NCBI RefSeq assembly: GCF_000422285.1
Contig: NZ_AULM01000002.1
Coordinates: 248,001 to 312,000 of the forward strand
DNA: 64,000 nt
Direction of reading: 5' to 3'
DNA from: Desulfatiglans anilini DSM 4660
Lineage (GTDB): Bacteria; Desulfobacterota; DSM-4660; Desulfatiglandales; Desulfatiglandaceae
Shown: one piece after another, positions 27,026 to 35,158 of the stretch
How positions within the stretch are numbered: position 1 is the first letter of the stretch
Layout: each line of letters opens with the position of its first letter
Program-made: the position numbers and the translations under genes
Notes under the pieces: generated by a model
Database searches by the model: none
Told to the model about the DNA's origin: nothing
The model's input: only the letters and a program-made list of their open reading frames with translations

Positions 27026-27219
27026 GTTTCCATCCGGAAAGGGTCTTTTTGGCCAATCTCGGCGTCCATCTGCGCGTTTGCTTGTGCGGCGACCTGCAGA
27101 TCGCCTCTGTGCAAACGCTTGATTTTCTTTATATTGGCCAGACCGGGACCCGCCGCGAAGCGGTGGGACTGAGCACGCGCAGCGTGTGAAGAAAAATACT
27201 CAATTTCCGTATTGGAAAC
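27026..27219. repeat. Long palindromic repeat, copy A (interrupted)
   Basis: Starts GTTTCCATCCGGAAA and ends with TTTCCGTATTGGAAAC. The left arm (TTTTTGGCCAATCTCGGCGTCCAT), central hairpin (GTTTGC...GCGGCGACCTGCAGATCGCC...GCAAAC) and the right-arm ATATTGGC match copy B at 33280. Between the right-arm ATTGGCC and the terminal sequence sits one 51-bp unit (27140-27189). About 35 bp beyond the palindrome is also shared with the DNA after copy B. Confidence 0.8.
27140..27189. repeat. Single 51-bp GC-rich repeat inside palindrome copy A
   Basis: AGACCGGGACCCGCCGCGAA, then GCGGTGGGACTGAGC, ending GTGTGAAG. It is the same unit that occurs three times in tandem at 12561-12715. Confidence 0.8.
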
Positions 27220-27433
27220 CGGGTTCTACCGGCAAACCATTTCCGGATGGAAACCAGCTAGCAGGCTCGAAGCATCACCGCAACGGTTTGCTGGTCCGGA
27301 CGCGTAGCAATCACGGTTTTTTCCCGCGCTCCAGCAGGGTCGGCCCGCCGGGGCGCCGTCGCATCGACCGGCCGGTTGAAGGGCCGGCCTGCGGCTGTTT
27401 CACCCTCTTAATGCTTCGACCCGAGGAATTTTT

Positions 27434-28474
27434 ATGATCCCCACCATCCAGTGGGACAACGACCATATCCGTATGATCGACCAGCGGAAGCTTCCGGCCC
27501 GGGTCGAATGGTTCGTTGCCCGAAACTACCGCGACGTCATCAAGGCCATCCAGCGGATGGTGATCCGAGGGGCGCCGGCGATCGGCGTTGCCGCCGCCAT
27601 GGGTCTTGCCATGGGCGGGCGAACCATCAAGGCCGGAACCTACGGTCCCTTCATGCGGCGTTTGCAGGCGATGGCGGCCGAGATGGCGGAAGCGCGTCCG
27701 ACGGCGGTCAATCTGCGCTGGGCGTTAGAACGGATGCTCCGTCTGGCCGAGGGGATGTCCCTGGAGCCCGTGGACGTGATCAAGGCCGCCCTGCGTGCGG
27801 AAGCCGACCGGATCCTGGCTGAGGATATCGCCGTCAATCAGTCCATCGGGAGGCACGGGGCATCATTGGTACCCGATGAGGCCACCATCTTGACCCATTG
27901 CAACGCGGGATCACTGGCGACGGGCGGCTACGGAACGGCCCTCGGTGTGATCCGCGCAGCCCGGGATGCGGGAAAGACGGTTCGGGTCTATGCGGACGAG
28001 ACGAGGCCCTGGCTGCAGGGGCTGCGTCTTACGGCCTACGAAATGATGGAAGAAGGCATCCCGGTGTGGGTCATCGCCGACAACGCCGCCGGTTCATTCA
28101 TGCGGCAAGGCCGGATCCAACTGGTCGTCACAGGGGCCGACCGTATCGCGGCCAACGGTGATGTGGCGAACAAGATCGGCACCTACCAGGTGGCGGTCCT
28201 GGCCAAAGAGAACGGCATCCCCTTCTATGTGGCCGCCCCTCTTTCCACCATCGATCCAGCGATCCCCGACGGGGACCACATCCCGGTGGAAGAAAGAGAT
28301 CCGGCGGAGATCTGCCAGGTGGGTGGAAAATGTGTCGGCCCGCAGGGTGTCGCCGCGCTGAACCCGGCTTTCGACATCACACCGGCGCGCTATGTCAAGG
28401 CGATCATCACTGAAAAAGGCATCCTTTACCCGCCTTACTCGGACACCCTCAAGAGGGTGTTGGAGGGCGCCTAG
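27434..28474 (+). CDS. mtnA: Methylthioribose-1-phosphate isomerase
   Basis: 346 aa, full length. Converts 5-methylthioribose-1-phosphate to the ribulose form in methionine salvage; related to eIF2B alpha. Conserved pieces: MVIRGAPAIGVAAAMG, ILTHCNAGSLATGGYGTALG, VYADETRPWLQGLRLTAYE, VVTGADRIAANGDVANKIGTY (split over 28110-28190) and the C-terminal FDITP. AGGAAT precedes the ATG. speD follows, a source of the methylthioadenosine that this pathway recycles. Confidence 0.95.
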   Translation: MIPTIQWDNDHIRMIDQRKLPARVEWFVARNYRDVIKAIQRMVIRGAPAIGVAAAMGLAMGGRTIKAGTYGPFMRRLQAMAAEMAEARPTAVNLRWALERMLRLAEGMSLEPVDVIKAALRAEADRILAEDIAVNQSIGRHGASLVPDEATILTHCNAGSLATGGYGTALGVIRAARDAGKTVRVYADETRPWLQGLRLTAYEMMEEGIPVWVIADNAAGSFMRQGRIQLVVTGADRIAANGDVANKIGTYQVAVLAKENGIPFYVAAPLSTIDPAIPDGDHIPVEERDPAEICQVGGKCVGPQGVAALNPAFDITPARYVKAIITEKGILYPPYSDTLKRVLEGA

Positions 28475-28491
28475 CCACCCTGATTTTATTC

Positions 28492-28520
28492 TTGACCTAT
28501 CGCAATGAATCGCATAAACT
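28492..28520 (+). promoter_or_regulatory. Promoter of speD
   Basis: TTGACC (28492-28497), a 17-nt spacer, TAAACT (28515-28520). It lies about 185 nt before the speD start, giving a long leader that includes a GC-rich stem-prone stretch (GCCGGCAGGGCCGGGCGGCC, 28553 onward) followed by GTTTTT. Confidence 0.5.
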
Positions 28521-28705
28521 TACCCGTTTCAAGAGAGAGGGATTAAAAATATAGCCGGCAGGGCCGGGCGGCCGAATAGGCGTTTTTCCATCTGAAATCA
28601 AGTTGTGCAGAGCATCGGATTTACGGGTGGGAAACGCACTGGGCCGAGGGAAAGGAGTTGGGAACTTCAAAATTTTAATTTAGGAACGAAAGAGAGACAG
28701 GAAAA

Positions 28706-29098
28706 GTGACATCACTGCTTGATCTTGTATTGATCGATTTGTATGAGTGTGATCGCGAGAGCCTCATGGATACCGGACGGATCCGGGAAGGGATGCTCGA
28801 GGCCGCCAGGATCATGGGCGCCGAAGTGGTGGGCGACTCTTTTCACACCTTTGAGCCGTGGGGTGTCAGCGGGACCGTGACGATCGCGGAATCCCACCTT
28901 GCGGTTCACACGTGGCCGGAATATGATTTCGCCGCGGTCACATTCGAAACGTGCGGTCAACATATGGACCACAAAAAGGCCTACAATTATCTGATCGGGT
29001 TCTTCCATGCGCGGAAGCCCAGAATCACGCAGCAGAAACGGGGCTTTATCGAGTCCGCTGAAAACACCGTGCTGCCTTATAAGCAGGTGGTGGGCTGA
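28706..29098 (+). CDS. speD: S-adenosylmethionine decarboxylase proenzyme
   Basis: 130 aa, class 1b prokaryotic SpeD. The self-cleavage serine that becomes the pyruvoyl group lies in AESHLAVHTWPEYDF; FETCGQHMDHKKAYNYL follows with the catalytic Cys. It makes decarboxylated SAM for spermidine synthesis. The GTG start (GTG-ACA-TCA) follows an AGAGAGACAGG site. No speE lies nearby. Together with upstream mtnA it links polyamine synthesis to methylthioadenosine salvage. Confidence 0.94.
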   Translation: MTSLLDLVLIDLYECDRESLMDTGRIREGMLEAARIMGAEVVGDSFHTFEPWGVSGTVTIAESHLAVHTWPEYDFAAVTFETCGQHMDHKKAYNYLIGFFHARKPRITQQKRGFIESAENTVLPYKQVVG

Positions 29099-29136
29099 CT
29101 CAAGGGCCCGAGACCGCGTTTACCCGGTCACCAAAA

Positions 29137-29197
29137 CCTTACCATGACCCGTCATCCCGCTGTGGGGGTTTTTCCTCCGGGCAGGGCCATGGTGAGG
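29137..29197. terminator. Possible bidirectional terminator between speD and tilS
   Basis: CCTTACCATG (29137-29146) pairs with CATGGTGAGG (29188-29197), with A-rich sequence before and TTGTTTTA after. It lies between two converging genes. The loop is large, so confidence is low. Confidence 0.35.
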
Positions 29198-29229
29198 TGT
29201 GCTTGTTTTACCCCTTTCGTATCCAGCGC

Positions 29230-30657
29230 TCATTCGCCCTCGAGGGCGGTGGCCTGCCTCAGATAAGTCCCTTCCAGAACCCGTTTCGTCCCCGAAGTCC
29301 ATTTGAACCGGTCATCGATCCTGAGTCCGCAGACCCAGACGATCTCCGTGTCTGAGCGGTGTGTGAGCACCGGGATTCGCCGTCTTTCGGATCGGGGGAT
29401 CTTCATGTCGATCAGGAAATTCTTCACCTTCCTCGTTCCGGACATGCCGAGCGGCCGGAAGCGATCCCCGGGCCGGATGCTCCTGACGGTGAGCGGAAAG
29501 CGGATTTTGTCGGCGTCGAAATATTCCCTGTGCGGGTTGCCGTCCAGCTGCACTCCATCGGCCCCCTGCATCAGCCGCAGGGTCAAGACCGTTCGAGCCT
29601 CCGGCACCGCACAGACGCCCGGTTCTTCCAGGACATAGGAAAAAGCGCACTCCTCAGGAACTTCCAGCTGGGAGCTTACGATCAGGTGCGTGGGATCAAC
29701 CTCCGCCCGGATCCCGTTGGGCAGGTGCAGGGGCCCGCGGCTTCCGGGGGCGGCGTTTATGGCCTTGACCGCGTCGATGTGCCGGATATCCACGCTTCGC
29801 AGACTCCCCTTGGCAACGACCCTCACGATCTCACGGATGACATGGTTCTGAAGCCCGGCAGGCAGGGAAGTGAAGGCGGCCCTTGGGATTCTTACCCTGC
29901 CGGGTTCACGCCCGCAGCGCTCCTCGATCCACTTGTCCGCGCACTGTTTCAGAAAGGCGTGGTCCAGGCGGAGGATCTCGGCGGTCGCAGCCAGCCTTTC
30001 GACGATCCGGGGCTGAAACGAGGCGAGTAAGGGAATGAGTTCCAGCCTGACGCGGTTTCGCAGGGGATCGAGCGAGCGATTGGAGGAGTCCGTCATGAAA
30101 GGGAGCCCCTTCATCTGCAGATAGGCTTCGATCTCCCCTCGGCTGACCTCGATGAGCGGACGGATGAATCGGCCGCTGCGGACGGGCGCCATGCCGGCGA
30201 GCCCTTCGGTCCCGCTTCCCCGGAGGAGGCGCATGAGGACGGTTTCCGCCTGGTCGTTCATGTGGTGGGCCAGGGCGATCCTGTGGGCGCCGAAGCGGCT
30301 GCGGATTTTCTCCAGAAAGGCATAGCGGGCGAGGCGCGCCTGTTCTTCGAGGGACGGTGTGCGGGGGCTTAGGGGAACCTCCGGCTCTCCGCATGCGCAC
30401 GCGAGGTTGAGCGAGGAGGCCAGGGAGGCTGCGAAAACGGTCTCCTCGGGGTCTTCAGCCGGGCGCAGCCCATGATCGAAGTGGGCGACGGACAGCTCGC
30501 AGCGCAAGGCGCCTGCAAGCGAATGCAGGACGTGGAGGAGGCAGACGGAATCAGCGCCCCCCGAGACGGCGACCAGAATACGCTCCCCCGGCTCGATCAT
30601 CCCGAAGCGCAGGATGGTCTTTTCGATTTTCTTCAAGAAAAGGCGCGTCTTTTCCAT
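29230..30657 (-). CDS. tilS: tRNA(Ile)-lysidine synthetase
   Basis: 475 aa. Modifies C34 of the CAU-anticodon tRNA-Ile so that it reads AUA; essential. The PP-loop is VAVSGGADSVCLLHVL, followed by VAHFDHGLRP, HRIALAHHMNDQAETVLMRLLRGSG, and a C-terminal TilS domain (RPGDRFRPLGMSGTRKVKNF). The ATG at 30657 follows GGCGGAGGCCG; the extension to 30747 is rejected. It is a single leftward gene, convergent with speD. Confidence 0.95.
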   Translation of the reverse strand: MEKTRLFLKKIEKTILRFGMIEPGERILVAVSGGADSVCLLHVLHSLAGALRCELSVAHFDHGLRPAEDPEETVFAASLASSLNLACACGEPEVPLSPRTPSLEEQARLARYAFLEKIRSRFGAHRIALAHHMNDQAETVLMRLLRGSGTEGLAGMAPVRSGRFIRPLIEVSRGEIEAYLQMKGLPFMTDSSNRSLDPLRNRVRLELIPLLASFQPRIVERLAATAEILRLDHAFLKQCADKWIEERCGREPGRVRIPRAAFTSLPAGLQNHVIREIVRVVAKGSLRSVDIRHIDAVKAINAAPGSRGPLHLPNGIRAEVDPTHLIVSSQLEVPEECAFSYVLEEPGVCAVPEARTVLTLRLMQGADGVQLDGNPHREYFDADKIRFPLTVRSIRPGDRFRPLGMSGTRKVKNFLIDMKIPRSERRRIPVLTHRSDTEIVWVCGLRIDDRFKWTSGTKRVLEGTYLRQATALEGE

Positions 30658-31193
30658 CGGCCTCCGCCCATCGGTCGACGATTTCCTTGTCATGCCCACT
30701 GTTTGGGAAGATGATTTTACGGGCTGGTCCCGAGCGTCGCGCCGCATCGGGGTGCACGGCGGGCAAGGCCTTGGCCCGGCAAGCGATCCAGCCGGACGCC
30801 CCTTCGAGTGCGGAAATGGAACGTCTGTTTTGTCCTCGAAGTCGACACCTTAGCATGGTTCGCCGGGGAAGACAATCGGCGGCGGCGGTTCCGGAGACGA
30901 CAATTTCGATTGACGAAGACCGCACCTGGTTATAAACAGGGAAAGGGCGCCGACGCGGCCCGAATCGTCAAAAGGTCTCCTATGAAAGGTTGCGCTGCAT
31001 CCCCCCATAAACAGTTGCCGTGTGCGGCCGCGCTTCCGATCCGGAGGCGGCATCGGCCGGCTGTCCGGGCGGGGTTGGCCGCAGCATGGATGGCTTCCGG
31101 CCGGCGTGGTTGTCCAGGTCACGGCGACGGCATGAACCGCTGACTGAGGGTATTTTTAGAAAGATCCAGGTTTCCGCCACGAAAGGAATCGAT
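30658..31193. other. Divergent intergenic region, tilS / acyl-CoA synthetase
   Basis: 536 bp. I find no supportable gene. It includes the candidate rightward promoter at 30910. Confidence 0.5.
30910..30938 (+). promoter_or_regulatory. Candidate promoter of the acyl-CoA synthetase operon
   Basis: TTGACG (30910-30915), then either TATAAA after 15 nt (30931-30936) or TAAACA after 17 nt (30933-30938). It lies about 255 nt before the first gene. Confidence 0.38.
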
Positions 31194-32609
31194 ATGTCCG
31201 CCACCTCTCCGACCTATGATCTCGATCCTCTTTTCCGCCCTCGCACCGTGGCGGTGATCGGGGCATCCGACAACCCCGGCAAGCTGGGCTACCACGTCAT
31301 GAAGAGTTTGATTGAAGGGGGCTTCGAGGGGGAGATCCTGCCGGTGAATGCCAAGGCGGAACGGGTCATGGGCCTGGCGGCCTACCCGTCCGTGGAGGCC
31401 TGCCCGTCGCGGATCGATCTGGGGATTGTCGTTGTGCCGGCTGCGGCGGTGCCGACTGTGCTCGAGCAGTGCATCCGGAAAAAGGTGGGGGGGCTGGTGC
31501 TCATTTCGGCCGGCTTCAAGGAAATCGAAGATCCGGCCGGGGCCCGGCAGCAGGAGGCCCTGAAGGCGATGGCCGTCGTGAACGGCATCCCGGTTATCGG
31601 TCCGAATACGTTTGGGATGATCAACCTCCACCACCGCTTGAATGCCTCTTTTACGCCCGAGTTTTCGCTTGCCGGCAAAGGGGGCATCGCCCTCGTGAGC
31701 CAGAGCGGCGGGATGTCCCATCTCCTTGCGTTCCTGGCCATGAACGCGGGGATCGGCTTCAGCAAGATCATCGGGTTGGGAAACCGTCTGAACCTGGACT
31801 TCGCCGAGATCCTGCCCTACCTGGCGTCCGATCCCGATACGAGGGTCATCGCGCTTTACATCGAAGGTCTGGATGAGCCGCGGCCGCTTCTGGAGGCGGC
31901 GGAATCCGTGCGGGGAAAGAAGCCTGTCCTCGTTTACAAGACCGGCGCCGCTTCCACGGGCGATCAGGCCTCGATGAGCCACACCGGAAGCCTGGCTGGA
32001 CGCCACGAGATCTATTCGGGGGCCTTCCATCAGGCCGGGATGTTGACAGTCGACGGTTCCGAGGCCATGCTGGATCTCGGGAAGGCGCTCAACGTCTGTT
32101 CCCTGCCCCGAGGTGGCCGGATTGCGATCCTGACCGGGCAGGCAGGGCCAGGCATGGCGGCCGCTGATGCCTGCGAGGCCCTAGGTCTGGAGATCGCGCG
32201 GTTCGGATCCGCCACCCAGTCGGAGGTCGACCGGCTGCTGCCGCCGCTCGCGATGCGCACCAACCCTGTGGACATGGGGCCAGCCTGGTACGACAGCGGC
32301 GCGATCCAGGGGATTATGCGCGCCGTGCTCGAGGACGAGGGGGTGGACGGGATCATCCTCCTCATGATGTATGCCTCTGCCAACAGGGAGGTCGTCCCCG
32401 TCCTTTCAGGGCTTTTGAACGAGTGGCGGCAGAGGAAGCCGCTCGTGAGCTGCCTGGTTTCGCCGGCCGGCATCTGGGACGAGGCGGTCCGTGAGCTCGA
32501 AGAGGGCCGCGCCCTGGCGAATTACCCGACCCCGGAGAGGGCTGCCGAAGCCATGGCCGGGCTGTGCCGATATGCCTGTTTGTCGAATACCGAGTGGAGG
32601 GCATTGTGA
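31194..32609 (+). CDS. ADP-forming acyl-CoA synthetase, alpha subunit
   Basis: 471 aa. A CoA-binding Rossmann domain (RTVAVIGASDNPGKLGYHVM) is followed by succinyl-CoA-synthetase-like ligase domains: VIGPNTFGMIN, GIALVSQSGGM and KTGAASTGDQASMSHTGSLAG, where the His of MSHTGS is the expected phospho-histidine. These enzymes turn an acyl-CoA, ADP and phosphate into the acid, CoA and ATP, the archaeal/anaerobe way of substrate-level phosphorylation. AAGGA precedes the ATG at 31194. The beta subunit follows with a GTGA overlap. The acyl group is not predictable from sequence alone. Confidence 0.88.
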   Translation: MSATSPTYDLDPLFRPRTVAVIGASDNPGKLGYHVMKSLIEGGFEGEILPVNAKAERVMGLAAYPSVEACPSRIDLGIVVVPAAAVPTVLEQCIRKKVGGLVLISAGFKEIEDPAGARQQEALKAMAVVNGIPVIGPNTFGMINLHHRLNASFTPEFSLAGKGGIALVSQSGGMSHLLAFLAMNAGIGFSKIIGLGNRLNLDFAEILPYLASDPDTRVIALYIEGLDEPRPLLEAAESVRGKKPVLVYKTGAASTGDQASMSHTGSLAGRHEIYSGAFHQAGMLTVDGSEAMLDLGKALNVCSLPRGGRIAILTGQAGPGMAAADACEALGLEIARFGSATQSEVDRLLPPLAMRTNPVDMGPAWYDSGAIQGIMRAVLEDEGVDGIILLMMYASANREVVPVLSGLLNEWRQRKPLVSCLVSPAGIWDEAVRELEEGRALANYPTPERAAEAMAGLCRYACLSNTEWRAL

Positions 32610-33277
32610 ATCTGATCACAGAAGCACTGGAAAGGGGTGAGAGCACCCTGTCCGAGCATGCATCCAAGCAGTTGCTCGCCGCCTACGGCATCCCCGTGAC
32701 CCGCGAGGTGGAAGTCCTCCGTCCGGAGGATCTGGCTGGCGCCCTTGACGAGGTCGGGTTTCCCATGGTTTTGAAGGCCTGCGGGGCCCGTTTCACCCAC
32801 AAGACCGAAAGGGGGCTCGTCCGGGTGGACCTGCGCACGAGGGAAGAAGCGCTCCGGGCCTTCGAAGCGATCTGGCCCGAGGCGGAACAGGCTGCCGGCT
32901 CTGTCCTTGTACAAGAAATGGTGGGCGGCCGGAGGGAACTGGTCGCAGGCCTGACCCGCGACCCGCAGTTCGGCCCCTGCGTGATGTTCGGTTTAGGCGG
33001 CATCTTCACCGAGATCCTGCGCGACGTCGTTTTCCGGGTGGCGCCTGTTACGGAACGGGATGCGCAGGACATGTTCTCCGAGATCAAGGGGCGGCGCATC
33101 CTCGATGCGGTGCGCGGGATGCCGCCGGCCGACCGTGATCACTTGGCGCGCATCCTGATCGCGCTGGGCCGGATCGGACTCGAGCACCCTCGCGTGAAGG
33201 AAATCGATGTGAACCCTCTCATCCTCGATGCTGAGCGGCCGGTGGCCGTGGATGCCCTCGTCGTCCTGGGGGACTAG
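32606..33277 (+). CDS. ADP-forming acyl-CoA synthetase, beta (ATP-grasp) subunit
   Basis: 223 aa. The GTG overlaps the stop of the alpha gene and follows TGGAGGG. It has the ATP-grasp fold of the family: LAAYGIPVTRE, GFPMVLKACGARFTHKTERG, VLVQEMVGGRRELVAGL, MFGLGGIFTEIL and the C-terminal EIDVNPLIL. The length fits the separate beta subunit rather than the one-chain fused form. It works with the alpha subunit above to transfer the phosphoryl group to ADP. Confidence 0.88.
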   Translation: MNLITEALERGESTLSEHASKQLLAAYGIPVTREVEVLRPEDLAGALDEVGFPMVLKACGARFTHKTERGLVRVDLRTREEALRAFEAIWPEAEQAAGSVLVQEMVGGRRELVAGLTRDPQFGPCVMFGLGGIFTEILRDVVFRVAPVTERDAQDMFSEIKGRRILDAVRGMPPADRDHLARILIALGRIGLEHPRVKEIDVNPLILDAERPVAVDALVVLGD

Positions 33278-33279
33278 TT

Positions 33280-33420
33280 GTTTCCACCCGGAAATGGTCT
33301 TTTTTGCCAATCTCGGTGTCCATCGGCACGTTTGCTTGTGCGGCGACCTGGAGGTCGCCTCCGCGCAAACGCTTGATTTCCTTGATATTGGCAAAAAATC
33401 CTCATTTCCGGGTGGGAAAC
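33280..33420. repeat. Long palindromic repeat, copy B (intact)
   Basis: 141 bp. GTTTCCACCCGGAAATG at the left end is the near-perfect reverse complement of CATTTCCGGGTGGGAAAC at the right end. Inside, TTTTTTGCCAAT pairs with ATTGGCAAAAAA, then GTTTGC with GCAAAC, and the centre is GGCGACCTGGAGGTCGCC. It would fold as one long interrupted hairpin. It begins 3 bp after the stop of the acyl-CoA synthetase beta gene. Confidence 0.85.
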
Positions 33421-33469
33421 CGGGTGGTACCGGGGGTTATTACCGGATGGAAATTCGTGTTCTTTGGAT

Positions 33470-33551
33470 CCGGAAATGGTCTTTTTTGCCAATCTCGGTG
33501 TCCATCGGCACGTTTGCTTGTGCGGCGACCTGGAGGTCGCCTGTGCGCAAG
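33470..33551. repeat. Long palindromic repeat, copy C (right arm lost)
   Basis: From CCGGAAATGG through the central hairpin it is identical to copy B for about 70 bp, then leaves the repeat soon after the centre (GTGCGCAA then unrelated). The near-identity with copy B suggests recent duplication or gene conversion. Confidence 0.82.
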
Positions 33552-33739
33552 AACGGGAACTTTTTGACATCAAATAAACGGGGACCGGCCCCTCTTCAAA
33601 TCGCAGGCATAAAATATCTGTGGTGCGACGCCGGATGTGCTATGATAGTTTATAATATTGTTATAGGACACTGGGTTGGTGCTGTTGGTTCCATGAACAT
33701 TCAACGTTAGCGCTTTGAGTGGACGAGGGAGGTGCTACC

Positions 33740-34042
33740 GTGGCGAAGGCGAGTGTGAAAAAGAAGAGTACGGCGGGCAGGCGCAAGGTCACCGTTTTTC
33801 TGGAGGCCCCTGACGCGCAAGAGGTGTTTCTGATCGGAGATTTCAACCAGTGGAACACCGCGAACTACCCCATGAAACCGGATAAGGACGGGTTGTGGTC
33901 GCGCACGCTGATGCTCGAGCCCGGGACCTATGAGTACAAGTTCATCGTAGACGGCGAGTGGCAGAACGATCCGGCCAATGCTCAAGCGTGCAAGAACTGT
34001 TTCGGCACCTTCAACAACGTATTGGCGGTATCTCCGAAATAG
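33740..34042 (+). CDS. Small CBM48/AMPK glycogen-binding-like protein
   Basis: 100 aa from the GTG at 33740, which follows GGGAGGTG; an upstream in-frame GTG at 33719 is less likely. After a basic N-terminal tail (KASVKKKSTAGRRK) the whole protein is one carbohydrate-binding module of the isoamylase-N/AMPK-beta type: VFLIGDFNQWN, LEPGTYEYKFIVDGEW and NDP. It stands alone without a catalytic domain. It could bind glycogen-like polymers or serve as an adaptor; neither is proven. Confidence 0.78.
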   Translation: MAKASVKKKSTAGRRKVTVFLEAPDAQEVFLIGDFNQWNTANYPMKPDKDGLWSRTLMLEPGTYEYKFIVDGEWQNDPANAQACKNCFGTFNNVLAVSPK

Positions 34043-34111
34043 GCATCGTCTTTGCCTGTTTCGACGCATGCGGCAGTTCCTGGGGCTGTTTCGCCCGCCT
34101 TTGGGTCCGGT

Positions 34112-34732
34112 TCAGAAGGAGGATGCCTGAGAGGGCGTCAGGTGCCTCGGGGAGGTCCAGTACATTTCTATAAGGGCCTCCTTCAGGGCGGTGTTGATGG
34201 GCAGTCTGCGAAATCCCCTGGCTGGATCGAGGACGGCGATACGGAAAAAGGCGTCCTGGTAGACGGGAGGGAGGATCTCGTTCGCGATGGCTGTCTCCGC
34301 CCGCCTGATTTCATGGGGCGAGGATTCTCTGATCCGTCTGCAGGTCGAAAACTCGAAATCCCCGGTTTTGCGGCGACGGGCGGCAAAGCCGAAAAGCCTG
34401 CAGACCAGGGCCCTGAAACGATAATACCGGCACCGGCCCTGGGTTCCCGTATCGTCATCCGCCTGGTAAAGGACGCAGTCGAAACGCCCTTCCTTTTCTT
34501 TTCCCTCGATCGCATCGGCGATGTGGTCCTCCTCCCCTCTGCGAAAGATCTCCTGGGCCAAAGGGAGGACTTCGAGGACCGTGGCCTCCACCGTCTGACT
34601 CCGGCAGCAGGCCCCGCACCCCGGGGGGCAGGAAAGTCTTGTGAGGCCTTGAAAACGGAGGGCTTCATCGTCCAGCATCGCATAGGCGGCCAGGACATTC
34701 CGGGGAAGATCGAGCGGGCTCTCTTTTTTCAT
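34112..34732 (-). CDS. YkgJ-family cysteine-cluster protein
   Basis: 206 aa. The N-terminal cysteine cluster SCPPGCGACCRSQTVEATV matches the YkgJ/Fe-S cluster protein family, with later conserved cysteines in RFDCVLY, GRCRYYRFRALVCRLF and FSTCRRI. These are predicted zinc- or Fe-S-binding proteins; the biochemical role is unknown. It is leftward, next to an acidic orphan gene, and convergent with the CBM48 gene. Confidence 0.82.
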   Translation of the reverse strand: MKKESPLDLPRNVLAAYAMLDDEALRFQGLTRLSCPPGCGACCRSQTVEATVLEVLPLAQEIFRRGEEDHIADAIEGKEKEGRFDCVLYQADDDTGTQGRCRYYRFRALVCRLFGFAARRRKTGDFEFSTCRRIRESSPHEIRRAETAIANEILPPVYQDAFFRIAVLDPARGFRRLPINTALKEALIEMYWTSPRHLTPSQASSF

Positions 34733-34780
34733 GCTAGGATATGGTCAGCAAAAGGGTCTGTATCTCTCTAGGAAAACGCT

Positions 34781-35158
34781 TTAGCGCATCTTCGGCCGAT
34801 AATCGTCATCGTCGTCATCATCGTCATCGGAATCCAGATCATCGTCGTCCCACTCATAGGCCTCAGCCGCATCCAGCGCGTCTTCTTCGTCTTCATCGTC
34901 GAAGAGGTCATCGAGGAGCGCATAATTCGATACTTGAACGCGGAAGACCCCGTTGGCATCCAATGTGACGACACCGGTCACCTCCACATCCTCGTGCAGG
35001 TAATCGAGCAGTTCTTGGCCCAGGGTGTCCATGTCCACCAGGTATTCTTCTTCATCGGTCTGGATGGCTACAGCGGTCACCTGGCCGTCCTCGTTCCACT
35101 TTGCCGGCGCGACGTATCCTTCGAGCGTCGTTTGTCTTGTCTTTCTCGGCGTTGCCAT
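34781..35158 (-). CDS. Acidic orphan protein with Asp-rich tail
   Basis: 125 aa. The body (TTLEGYVAPAKWNEDGQVTAVAIQTDE-type sequence, broken here for length) forms a compact beta-rich domain of about 80 residues. The C-terminus is almost pure Asp/Glu with a nine-residue Asp run encoded by repeated GAT/GAC codons, then a basic RPKMR end. AGGAGAAAGGAAG precedes the ATG. I do not recognise the family. Acidic tails of this sort often mimic nucleic acid or chaperone partner proteins, but this is inference. Confidence 0.7.
   Translation of the reverse strand: MATPRKTRQTTLEGYVAPAKWNEDGQVTAVAIQTDEEEYLVDMDTLGQELLDYLHEDVEVTGVVTLDANGVFRVQVSNYALLDDLFDDEDEEDALDAAEAYEWDDDDLDSDDDDDDDDDYRPKMR

Larger units (their letters stand above)
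27002..27433. other. ilvE-mtnA intergenic region with nested repeats
   Basis: 432 bp without a gene. The first half is the palindromic repeat with the 51-bp unit inside it; after 27260 there is GC-rich sequence and then the AGGAAT site of mtnA. Confidence 0.6.
33278..33739. other. Repeat-bearing intergenic region
   Basis: 462 bp with palindrome copies B and C, then AT-richer DNA (33600-33660) including TATGAT and TATAAT boxes (33641, 33651) without a good -35. Confidence 0.55.
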
